64,000 bases of DNA from the NCBI GenBank assembly GCA_937926145.1, contig CALANW010000165.1, positions 1 through 64,000 on the forward strand, in the 5' to 3' direction. The DNA comes from an uncultured Ruminococcus sp. (GTDB lineage: Bacteria; Bacillota; Clostridia; Oscillospirales; Ruminococcaceae). The translations under genes and the position numbers were made by a program. Below the pieces are notes generated by a model. That model saw only the letters and a program-made list of their open reading frames with translations. It was not told where the DNA came from and did no database searches. Shown piece after piece: positions 24,944-31,990 of this stretch; position 1 is the first letter of the stretch; each line of letters opens with the position of its first letter.

Positions 24944-25059
24944 ATACTAATCTCTAATAAATGTGCAGACAGAAAACTGCGCAAAATCCATATAAACCTG
25001 TTTTCACAGCTGCAAGCTTTTGCTTGATTTTTGTATACATTCTGATTAGATATCAGTAT
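24944..25059. repeat. Repeat family B, copy 1 (MITE-like, 116 bp)
   Basis: Terminal inverted repeats (ATACTAATCTCTAAT and the matching ATTAGATATCAGTAT end) flank a core shared with 46335-46452, including GCGCAAAATCCATATAAA and AGCTTTTGCTTGATTTTT. No coding capacity. It sits between yqeG and rpsU. Confidence 0.8.
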
Positions 25060-25060
25060 A

Positions 25061-25100
25061 AAAATAAGAACGGCGACAGTTTGACCCTGCCGCCGTTCTT
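25061..25100 (-). terminator. Terminator of rpsU
   Basis: The perfect stem AAGAACGGCG / CGCCGTTCTT is followed on the minus strand by TTATTTTTAT, 18 bases after the rpsU stop codon. Confidence 0.88.
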
Positions 25101-25117
25101 GCTAAAGCGATAAATTA

Positions 25118-25291
25118 TTAATATTTACGCTTACGAGCAGCTTCGGACTTCTTCTTACGCTTTACCGAAGGCTTCTCATAGTGTTCTCTTTTACGAACTT
25201 CAGCGATAACGCCGTCCTTTGCGCAACTTCTCTTAAAACGCTTAAGAGCAGTTTCCAAGGATTCGTTCTTACCAACACGAATTTCTGCCAA
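25118..25291 (-). CDS. rpsU: 30S ribosomal protein S21
   Basis: A 57-residue, strongly basic small-subunit protein (AEIRVGKNESLETALKRFKR at the N-terminus, KRKKKSEAARKRKY at the end) that is a full-length S21. Translation begins at TTG (25291), with GGGAGG eight bases upstream; no in-frame ATG is available. A TTG start in a highly expressed ribosomal protein gene is unusual. The gene has its own consensus promoter and terminator, so it is monocistronic, unlike the usual rpsU-yqeY or rpsU-dnaG linkage. The open frame is shorter than most gene-finding cut-offs. Confidence 0.95.
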   Translation of the reverse strand: MAEIRVGKNESLETALKRFKRSCAKDGVIAEVRKREHYEKPSVKRKKKSEAARKRKY

Positions 25292-25347
25292 TTTTATTCC
25301 CTCCCTTTGCCGCTCAGGCAGAGGATGATATAAGATATAACTACATT

Positions 25348-25376
25348 ATTATACAATATAAATCCCGAATTGTCAA
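25348..25376 (-). promoter_or_regulatory. Promoter of rpsU
   Basis: On the minus strand, TTGACA (25376-25371), 17 bases and TATAAT (25353-25348), a perfect consensus pair about 50 bases above the TTG start. Confidence 0.88.
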
Positions 25377-25439
25377 GGGTTATCCGAAAAATCCTGCACA
25401 AATTTGACGTGATTTTTTGTAAACAATGAGCTAATATGC

Positions 25440-27881
25440 TTACTTTGCAACGATATTTACGATCCTGCCCTTGACGTAGATCTCCTTGACGATGTTCTTG
25501 CCGTCGAGGAATGCCTTGACCTCGGGCTGTTCCTTAGCCTTTGCAAGAGCGGAGTCCTGCTCCTCGTCAACACCTACTGTTATCTTGCCCCTGAGCTTAC
25601 CGTTGATCTGGACTGCGATCTCGATGGTATCTACTTCGAGTTCCTTTTCGTCGTATGTCGGCCATGCTTCGTAGGCAATGGTCTTATCGTGACCGAGCCT
25701 GCTCCACATTTCCTCGCAGACGTGCGGAGTTACGGGAGAAAGGAGCTTTATAACTCCCTCTGCGTACTCCTTGGGGCATTTTCCTGCCTTATATGCGGCA
25801 TTCATAAATATCATGAGCTGGCTGATAGCGGTATTGAAGGCGAGCGCCTCGAAATCATCGGTGACCTTTTTAACGGTCTGATGGTAAACTCTTGTGAGAG
25901 CGCCGTCATTGTCATCGGTGAGGTTTGCAGGCTCGGTGAAGAAATTCCATACTCTTGTGATGAACTTCTTTGCGCCCTCGACACCTGCGCTGCTCCACGG
26001 CTTGGAAACTTCGAGCGGCCCCATGAACATTTCATAAAGACGGAGTGTATCTGCGCCGTAATCTCTTACGATATCGCTCGGGTTAACGACAAATTCGGGG
26101 AATCTCTTACCCATTTTGATACCGTTTTCGCCGAGGATCATCCCCTGATGTACGAGCTTTTTGAACGGCTCCTTTGTCGGTGCAAGTCCCTTATCGTAAA
26201 GATATCTGTTCCAGATACGGGAATACATAAGATGACCGACTGCGTGTTCGGGTCCGCCGATGTAGAGGTCAACGGGCATCCAATGCTTCAGAAGCTCCTG
26301 ATCTGCGAACTCTTTATCGTTATTGGGATCGATATATCTGAAATAGTACCAGCTTGAACCTGCCGAACCGGGCATTGTGGAGGTCTCTCTTGTTCCCTTT
26401 ATGCCGTTTTTATCGTATTTTTTCCACTCAACAGCATTTTCAAGAGGTGCTTTGCCGTTCTTGCCCTTATAATCCTCAAGCTCGGGGAGAATGAGCGGAA
26501 GCTCCTCATCGTCAAGGACATGTATCTTGCCGTCCTCTGTATGAACGACGGGAACAGGCTCGCCCCAGTAACGCTGACGTGCAAATATCCATTCTCTGAA
26601 ATGATAATTTGTCGTGCGCTTTGCAACGCCCATTTTTTCAAGCTTGCAGGTGATGGCTTCCTTTGCTTCCTCAACGGTAAGACCGGTAAATTCCTCGGAG
26701 TTTATGAGCTTATAGCCCTTGCCGAGATAGTCGCCCTTTTCAAAGGCTTTTTCGGAAACATCGACATGACCGAGCTTTTCATCGCCGTCGATTACCTGTA
26801 TCATATCAATATTGTGTGCGACAGCATATTCAAAGTCACGCTGGTCATGTGACGGAACAGCCATAACTGCACCCGTACCGTAGCTTGCAAGTACAAAGTC
26901 GCCGATGAACATTCTGACTTCCTTGCCGTTCACGGGGTTGATGCAGGTAACGCCTTTAAGCTCGCAGCCCGACTTGGTCTTATTGAGCTCGGTACGATCC
27001 ATATCGTTCTTTTTGAGCGTTTCGTCGATATAAGCCTGAACCTCGTCCTTATTGGTGATGCTCGGCATAAGCGACTTGACGATATCTCCGTCGGGGGCAA
27101 GCACCATAAATGTGATGCCGTAGATGGTTTCGATACAGGTGGTATAGATGCTGAATTCTCCGCCGCCTACGATATCGAACTTTACCTCAACGCCTGTGGA
27201 CTTGCCTATCCAGTTGCGCTGCATCGATTTTGTGGATTCGGGCCAGTCGATCTCATCAAGACCCTCCAGAAGCTTTTCGGCAAAGGCAGGCTGATCTATT
27301 ACCCACTGCTTCATATTTTTTCTGACAACGGGATAGCCGCCTCGCTCGGACTTTCCGTCAATGACCTCATCGTTGGAAAGCACCGTTCCAAGCTCCTCGC
27401 ACCAATTTACGGGCATATCGACATACTTTGCATAGCCGTCAAGGTAGAGCTGCTTGAAGATCCACTGTGTCCATTTATAAAATTTCGGATCGGAGGTTGC
27501 GATCATTTTTGACCAGTCATAGTCAAAGCCAAGCTCTTTGAGCTGCTTTGAGAATGTTTTTATATTTTCCTGCGTAAAGCCGTTCGGGTGATTGCCCGTT
27601 GTTACGGCATACTGTTCTGCCGGAAGACCGAATGAGTCGTATCCCATTGGGTGAAGAACGTTGTAGCCCTGCATTCTTTTCATACGGGAAACGATATCAG
27701 TTGCGGTATAGCCTTCGGGGTGTCCTGCATGAAGACCAACGCCCGAGGGGTACGGGAACATATCGAGAACATAATATTTCGGTTTGGAGAAGTCCCATAC
27801 ATCTGTCTTGAAGCACTCATTCTCCTCCCAGTATTTCTGCCACTTTTTTTCGATCGAGGCAAAGTCATAGCGTTCTGCCAT
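25440..27881 (-). CDS. leuS: Leucyl-tRNA synthetase
   Basis: An 813-residue class Ia synthetase that charges tRNA-Leu. HIGH is HAGH at 51-54 after MFPYPSGVGL. The CP1 editing domain spans about 220-420, with the T-rich and GTGAVMAVPSHDQRD editing motifs. KMSKS appears as K589-M-G-K-R, where Gly replaces the serine. Anticodon-binding and C-terminal domains complete the normal length. No T-box leader precedes it; the gene follows rsfS by 24 bases and is the last gene of a long operon. The start has AAAAGGA upstream. Confidence 0.96.
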   Translation of the reverse strand: MAERYDFASIEKKWQKYWEENECFKTDVWDFSKPKYYVLDMFPYPSGVGLHAGHPEGYTATDIVSRMKRMQGYNVLHPMGYDSFGLPAEQYAVTTGNHPNGFTQENIKTFSKQLKELGFDYDWSKMIATSDPKFYKWTQWIFKQLYLDGYAKYVDMPVNWCEELGTVLSNDEVIDGKSERGGYPVVRKNMKQWVIDQPAFAEKLLEGLDEIDWPESTKSMQRNWIGKSTGVEVKFDIVGGGEFSIYTTCIETIYGITFMVLAPDGDIVKSLMPSITNKDEVQAYIDETLKKNDMDRTELNKTKSGCELKGVTCINPVNGKEVRMFIGDFVLASYGTGAVMAVPSHDQRDFEYAVAHNIDMIQVIDGDEKLGHVDVSEKAFEKGDYLGKGYKLINSEEFTGLTVEEAKEAITCKLEKMGVAKRTTNYHFREWIFARQRYWGEPVPVVHTEDGKIHVLDDEELPLILPELEDYKGKNGKAPLENAVEWKKYDKNGIKGTRETSTMPGSAGSSWYYFRYIDPNNDKEFADQELLKHWMPVDLYIGGPEHAVGHLMYSRIWNRYLYDKGLAPTKEPFKKLVHQGMILGENGIKMGKRFPEFVVNPSDIVRDYGADTLRLYEMFMGPLEVSKPWSSAGVEGAKKFITRVWNFFTEPANLTDDNDGALTRVYHQTVKKVTDDFEALAFNTAISQLMIFMNAAYKAGKCPKEYAEGVIKLLSPVTPHVCEEMWSRLGHDKTIAYEAWPTYDEKELEVDTIEIAVQINGKLRGKITVGVDEEQDSALAKAKEQPEVKAFLDGKNIVKEIYVKGRIVNIVAK

Positions 27882-27905
27882 TTATATCAATCCTTTTCAA
27901 AAATA

Positions 27906-28268
27906 TTACTTTATCCAAGCGGAAATGTCAACTTCTTCGCCGTCTGCCCAAAGTCTTTCAAGGTTGTAGAATTCTCTCTGATCTCTTGAAAAAACGTGGA
28001 CGATGATATCCGAGTAATCGAGGACTATCCAGTTTGAACCGTTGTTGCCCTGAACGCTGTGCGGCTGTACTCCCTGCTCGCTGAGCTTGAAGTCAACTTC
28101 GTCTGCAAGCGCCCTCGTCTGAGTGGAGTTCGTACCGTCCGCAATAACGAAATAGTCGGCAAGAATGGAGATATCCCCGATCTTTATTACCTTTATATCT
28201 TCGGCCTTTTTGCTGTCAAGCGCCTTAACGGCGATCTCAAGTATCTGCTGATGTGTAAGCTCTGCCAT
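27906..28268 (-). CDS. rsfS: Ribosomal silencing factor RsfS
   Basis: A 120-residue protein of the Iojap/RsfS family that binds L14 and blocks subunit joining during starvation. The family blocks ADYFVIADGTNSTQ, GSNWIVLDYSDIIVHVF and REFYNLERLW are all present. The ATG at 28268 has GGAGGAATAAG upstream; this Shine-Dalgarno overlaps the end of yqeK, which stops two bases before. The order nadD-yqeK-rsfS is conserved in Firmicutes. Confidence 0.95.
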   Translation of the reverse strand: MAELTHQQILEIAVKALDSKKAEDIKVIKIGDISILADYFVIADGTNSTQTRALADEVDFKLSEQGVQPHSVQGNNGSNWIVLDYSDIIVHVFSRDQREFYNLERLWADGEEVDISAWIK

Positions 28269-28269
28269 C

Positions 28270-28854
28270 TTATTCCTCCGTTTTTCTGCAAATTTCAGTA
28301 TAATAATTGTAAGCTTCAAGCGTTTGTGTCGGGATAAGCGAACCCTTTTCCATGACCTCGCTTATCGAGTGCTTTACAGCTTCGAGTATTGATTTTTTAA
28401 TATCGTCAAAAGCCATTTTTCGGAACTTTTCGACGTCCTTGAAGCTTCGTTCGGCCGAAACGAGGTCAGCCATATAGACTATCTCTTCAAGCTCGCTCAT
28501 TTCCGCTCTGCCCGTTGTGTGGTAGCGTATGGAGTTGAGGAAGTCCTCACTTGTAAAGCCGAACACGGTCTCGGCGTAGTATGCACCTGCGACTGCGTGG
28601 TAGAGTGCAGGCGTTTTCAGCTCGGCTTCGCAGACGTTCCTGCGTGATTTTTTCACCATTGCAAGCTGTTCAGCCTGCGGAAGCTCCTTGCAGCAGTCGT
28701 GAACAAGTCCTGCCGTATAAGCCTCGTTCGGGTCTTTGTAGCCGTGCGCTTCGGCAAGCTTTTTTGCCATATCGGCAACGTTCATACTGTGCGTAAAGCG
28801 TTTTTTTGAAAGCTTTATGCTTAAAATATCTGTAAGCTCCGCATCGGAATACAT
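28270..28854 (-). CDS. yqeK: YqeK-type HD phosphohydrolase (symmetrical Ap4A hydrolase)
   Basis: A 194-residue HD-domain protein. Metal-binding residues are visible as His22 in RFTHSMNV, His52-Asp53 in GLVHDCCKE, and the following RYHTTGR and VYMADLVS blocks. YqeK enzymes split Ap4A and related dinucleotides symmetrically to ADP, linking to stress physiology. The gene lies between nadD and rsfS with gaps of four and one bases, as in many Firmicutes. Confidence 0.92.
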   Translation of the reverse strand: MYSDAELTDILSIKLSKKRFTHSMNVADMAKKLAEAHGYKDPNEAYTAGLVHDCCKELPQAEQLAMVKKSRRNVCEAELKTPALYHAVAGAYYAETVFGFTSEDFLNSIRYHTTGRAEMSELEEIVYMADLVSAERSFKDVEKFRKMAFDDIKKSILEAVKHSISEVMEKGSLIPTQTLEAYNYYTEICRKTEE

Positions 28855-28858
28855 TTTA

Positions 28859-29479
28859 TCAGTCCTTTATTCGTTCGTAAATGCGATTTTCCTCTATATA
28901 TTCTACTACATTTTTATCCATATAGCAAGATAAATCGCAATTTTTTATAATTTTTTCACGAATTTCCGATGAAGAAAGCTCAAACGCCGTGATCTCCGTG
29001 ACTATGACCTTTCCGAATCGTGAAAGCTGCGCAGCCTTTTCCCGAAGCCGTTCAATATCGCTGCCGCCGTCCTCCCTTGAAGCCGCAATGACCGTACACA
29101 TTTTCAGAATGTCCTGCCATTTGTGCCATTTATCGAATGAGAGCAGCATATCGCTGCCCATTATGAAGAAAAGCTCATCTTCGGGGAATTCGCCGTGAAA
29201 ATGCTCCACCGTATTCACGGAATAGCTCACCTCGGACTGCGAAAGCTCCCAGCCGCTCACCGTCACATACGGCAGCTTTGCAAATGCGAGCCTGCACATT
29301 TCGAGTCGGTCTTTTCCGTCTGCGACAAAGCCTGCGCTGTCCTTTTTGAACGGCGAAATGAATGTCGGAATGACGTAGACCCGATCAATGCCGTTCTTTT
29401 CCGCCGTTTCCTTAACAAGATTGACGTGACCGTTGTGGACGGGGTTGAAGCTTCCGCCGAATAACGCAATTCTGCTCAT
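28859..29479 (-). CDS. nadD: Nicotinate-nucleotide adenylyltransferase
   Basis: A 206-residue nucleotidyltransferase that makes deamido-NAD from nicotinate mononucleotide and ATP. The signature GGSFNPVHNGH is at 8-18, and SSSEIREKI near the C-terminus is the second phosphate-binding motif. Length is normal. It begins one base after yhbY ends and runs into yqeK. Confidence 0.95.
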   Translation of the reverse strand: MSRIALFGGSFNPVHNGHVNLVKETAEKNGIDRVYVIPTFISPFKKDSAGFVADGKDRLEMCRLAFAKLPYVTVSGWELSQSEVSYSVNTVEHFHGEFPEDELFFIMGSDMLLSFDKWHKWQDILKMCTVIAASREDGGSDIERLREKAAQLSRFGKVIVTEITAFELSSSEIREKIIKNCDLSCYMDKNVVEYIEENRIYERIKD

Positions 29480-29480
29480 A

Positions 29481-29768
29481 TCAGAACTTTATCTTCGGGT
29501 TCTGCGGATTGCGCTTGAAAAGGACTATCTTATTTCCGATGACCTGAACGACCTCGGACTTGGTCTTTTCCGCAAGTTCCGCAGCAGCCTCCGCAGGGGA
29601 AAGCATTGCGCCCTCGAGGACTTTCATCTTTATTATCTCTCTTGCTTTGAGTGCATCACTGACCTGAATAACGAGTGTATCAACGATGCCGTTTTTGCCG
29701 ACCTGTAAAATTGTATCTTCTGTGCTTGCGATACTTTTAAGTGCCGCTCTCTGTTTGCTTGTAAGCAT
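29481..29768 (-). CDS. yhbY: YhbY-family ribosome-associated RNA-binding protein (CRM domain)
   Basis: A 95-residue single CRM/KH-like domain protein. The GxxG-type loop is GKNG, followed by VDTLVIQVSDALKAREIIKM and a C-terminal VVQVIGNKIVLFKRN strand, typical of YhbY/YqeI. These proteins bind pre-50S particles. The ATG at 29768 is chosen because GAGGAAAAAATT lies directly upstream; an ATG 18 bases earlier overlaps the end of the preceding gene and lacks a site. It sits directly before nadD, a conserved order. Confidence 0.92.
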   Translation of the reverse strand: MLTSKQRAALKSIASTEDTILQVGKNGIVDTLVIQVSDALKAREIIKMKVLEGAMLSPAEAAAELAEKTKSEVVQVIGNKIVLFKRNPQNPKIKF

Positions 29769-29782
29769 AATTTTTTCCTCTT

Positions 29783-30730
29783 TCATATACCGACATAGCC
29801 GTTTTTTTCTATGATCTCCTGACCCTCTGCCGAAAGTATCCTTTCGATGAGCAGGGGGACGTTTTCGTTTGTGTTGTCGCTGCGGTAAACTGCGTAAAAG
29901 CTGTCCGTCACGGGATATGTTCCGTTCCGTATGCTCTCCTTATCGGGATAGACGCTGTCCACCGAAAGCATTTTTATTTTTTCCTTGCCCGAGATATCCG
30001 AGACATAAAATCGGAATGAATAGCCTATCGCTTTGCCGAAAAGGACTGTGGGCGGCTTCATCATCGGGACATCGTCCATAAAAGCATACATTGCCGTCTG
30101 CGAGCCGCTGTTCTCCGCTCTTTGCAGTGGGATTATCGGTATATTTCCGCCGCCGAGCTGCTTCCAGTTCGTTATGCTGCCGCTGTAAACAGCTTTTATT
30201 TGCTCCGATGTAAGTTCGTCAACGGGATTTCCCGAGTTGACGATAAAAACGAACGCTTCATAGCCTATCGGGACAAATTCGAGCTCTGCTCCCTGCTCCT
30301 GCGCATAGCGAAGCTGCTCCTCCGAGGGCTGAGCAACGAAAATGATATCAGCCGAGCCGTCGCAGACTGCTTTATATGCGCCCGTTGTTCCTCTTTTCTG
30401 CAAAAGGCTGTCCTCCGAAAAGCTTTTTCCGTCAAAAACACAGCTTCCCTCGGGGTAATATGCGTTCATAAATGCGGAATATATCGGGAAGAGTGCGGTC
30501 GCTCCGTCAAGCACGGGCAGCTCTCCCGAAAGCGTAAGCTCCGAGTCGGTCTTAACGCAGAGCGAGGCTTCATCGAACGGAAGATATTTGTCAAGCTCTA
30601 TCGAGCTGCTTTTCATAAGCTCGGGCGAGCGGTCGATATATCTTGATGTAAAAAGTATATAGAAGCCTGCGTTGAAAAGCACGAATGAAGCTATAACAGA
30701 TATAAGTACAAGCCATTGTAATTTCTTCAT
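29783..30730 (-). CDS. PstS-like (PBP superfamily) substrate-binding protein
   Basis: A 315-residue exported protein. An N-terminal hydrophobic segment (about 5-27) without a lipobox cysteine makes it a membrane-anchored rather than lipid-anchored binding protein. The rest has the periplasmic binding fold of PstS-like proteins: DGATALFPIYSAFMNAYYP, GTTGAYKAVCDGSADIIF, ITNWKQLGGG and NSGSQTAMYAF. No PstC, PstA or PstB is adjacent, so a transport role is unproven; it may act as a sensor. It forms an operon with three small membrane proteins upstream. Confidence 0.78.
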   Translation of the reverse strand: MKKLQWLVLISVIASFVLFNAGFYILFTSRYIDRSPELMKSSSIELDKYLPFDEASLCVKTDSELTLSGELPVLDGATALFPIYSAFMNAYYPEGSCVFDGKSFSEDSLLQKRGTTGAYKAVCDGSADIIFVAQPSEEQLRYAQEQGAELEFVPIGYEAFVFIVNSGNPVDELTSEQIKAVYSGSITNWKQLGGGNIPIIPLQRAENSGSQTAMYAFMDDVPMMKPPTVLFGKAIGYSFRFYVSDISGKEKIKMLSVDSVYPDKESIRNGTYPVTDSFYAVYRSDNTNENVPLLIERILSAEGQEIIEKNGYVGI

Positions 30731-30740
30731 GATCTCTCCG

Positions 30741-30875
30741 TTACTCGTTGCTTATGAACGTAAGAATCGATGTATTTTCACTGATGCAAAAGGTGTATGT
30801 CACAAGCCCTGCCGTGAACAATATCCCGACCGTGGTTATGACGGCAAGAAGCCTGCGGAACTTTTTATCCTCCAT
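30741..30875 (-). CDS. Small single-pass membrane protein (44 residues)
   Basis: The frame from ATG at 30875 to TAA at 30741 encodes 44 residues: a charged start (MEDKKFRRLL), one hydrophobic helix (about 10-30) and a polar tail ending SNE. GGGGT lies seven bases above the ATG. It falls exactly between the stop codon of the two-helix protein (30888) and the start of the PBP-like gene (30730), leaving gaps of 12 and 10 bases, which supports it as a genuine gene. No family recognised. Confidence 0.65.
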   Translation of the reverse strand: MEDKKFRRLLAVITTVGILFTAGLVTYTFCISENTSILTFISNE

Positions 30876-30887
30876 AGCCGCACCCCA

Positions 30888-31133
30888 TTACATATACGCT
30901 ATCGATGCAGAAAGGAGCAGCATCACTGCGATCACGGAGACCACATAAGCTCCGCCGATAACACCGAATATTATACCGCAGTTTTTCAGCAGCTTTTTCT
31001 TTTCCGTTTCTTCGGGACTGCACTTTTTTGCTTTCACAAGGAAAACTATACAGCACACTATTGTTGCAACAGGAATACCGAGCACTGCAATTATGCTGAA
31101 AATATTTATCAAAACTCCCATCAATGTCATCAT
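30888..31133 (-). CDS. Small two-helix membrane protein, paralogue A
   Basis: About 81 residues with two transmembrane helices separated by a basic loop (FLVKAKKCSPEETEKKKLLK). It is clearly similar to the next gene at 31158-31424 (shared FLVK..KC....KKLLK....IFG pattern), so the two are a tandem duplication. The ribosome site AAAGGAG sits seven bases before the ATG at 31133; an ATG six bases earlier would be too close to it. Function unknown. Confidence 0.68.
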   Translation of the reverse strand: MMTLMGVLINIFSIIAVLGIPVATIVCCIVFLVKAKKCSPEETEKKKLLKNCGIIFGVIGGAYVVSVIAVMLLLSASIAYM

Positions 31134-31157
31134 AGTCATTCTCCTTTTATACTAATT

Positions 31158-31424
31158 TCAAGGGGTTATATAGACTATCGTTTTTGAACTGAGCCAGATA
31201 AGCACGATCCCCAAAACAATAAAGCCGCCCGTCATTGCTCCGAAAATAACGGTATTCGTTTTAAGAAGCTTTTTCCTATCCGATCTGTCTGCACCGCATT
31301 TTATATATTTTACCAGAAACACGATAAAACACACCGCCGCTGTCAGCGGAACGCCGAATATTGCCAGAATACTTGCAATGCAGAACAGTATCTCATAGAT
31401 CCCACTTACATACTGCATGATCAT
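31158..31424 (-). CDS. Small two-helix membrane protein, paralogue B
   Basis: An 88-residue membrane protein with two helices and a basic loop (FLVKYIKCGADRSDRKKLLK), paralogous to the preceding small protein. Its ATG overlaps the TGA of rdgB as ATGA, indicating translational coupling; a second ATG at 31418 is better spaced from GGGAG and could be the true start. Function unknown. Confidence 0.7.
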   Translation of the reverse strand: MIMQYVSGIYEILFCIASILAIFGVPLTAAVCFIVFLVKYIKCGADRSDRKKLLKTNTVIFGAMTGGFIVLGIVLIWLSSKTIVYITP

Positions 31425-31990
31425 TCTCCCTTTATCCGTGCTTCAAACCTGCGGAGCGCATCTGCACGGTGGCTTACCTTGTCCTTTTCCTCTGCGGAAA
31501 TTTCCGCAAACGAGCGGTCGCCGTACATAAAGATCGGGTCATAGCCAAAACCGTTCGCGCCTTTCTTTTCGTAACCGATCTTACCCTCGCAGGTTCCCTT
31601 TACGGTGAAGCTTTCGCCGTTTTCATCGATGTAGCATACGGCGCAGACGAATCTCGCCGTGCGCTTTTCATCGGGAACGCCCTCCATTTTGGAAAGCACC
31701 TTTGCACAGCGTTTGCCCTCCTCGGCATAACGTGCGGAGTAAATTCCCGGTTCGCCGCCGAGTGCGTCGACCTCCAGTCCGCTGTCGTCTGCGATAACGG
31801 GGAGATGTGTTATATCGTAAGCCGCTTTTGCCTTTATATAAGCGTTTTCCTCGAAGGTTGTTCCCGTTTCGTCCGCTTCGATATCTGCGCCTGCCTCCGA
31901 CTGGGTGATGACCTCATAGCCGAGCGGTTCAAGTATCTCACGGAACTCACGGAGCTTGTTTTTGTTGTTCGATGCAAGTATTATTTTCAT
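31421..31990 (-). CDS. rdgB: XTP/dITP diphosphatase (Ham1/RdgB)
   Basis: A 189-residue house-cleaning pyrophosphatase that removes dITP, XTP and other non-canonical purine nucleotides. The family signatures ASNNKNKLREF, TTFEENAYIKA, IADDSGLEVDALGG and GFGYDPIF are intact. Its ATG overlaps the TAA of ftsY by one base (TAATG), and its TGA overlaps the next ATG, so it is tightly embedded in the operon. Confidence 0.95.
   Translation of the reverse strand: MKIILASNNKNKLREFREILEPLGYEVITQSEAGADIEADETGTTFEENAYIKAKAAYDITHLPVIADDSGLEVDALGGEPGIYSARYAEEGKRCAKVLSKMEGVPDEKRTARFVCAVCYIDENGESFTVKGTCEGKIGYEKKGANGFGYDPIFMYGDRSFAEISAEEKDKVSHRADALRRFEARIKGE

Noticed and set aside
27882..27905. T-box leader for leuS
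   Set aside because: Only 24 bases separate rsfS and leuS, leaving no room for a T-box; the MetRS-like leader is also too short.
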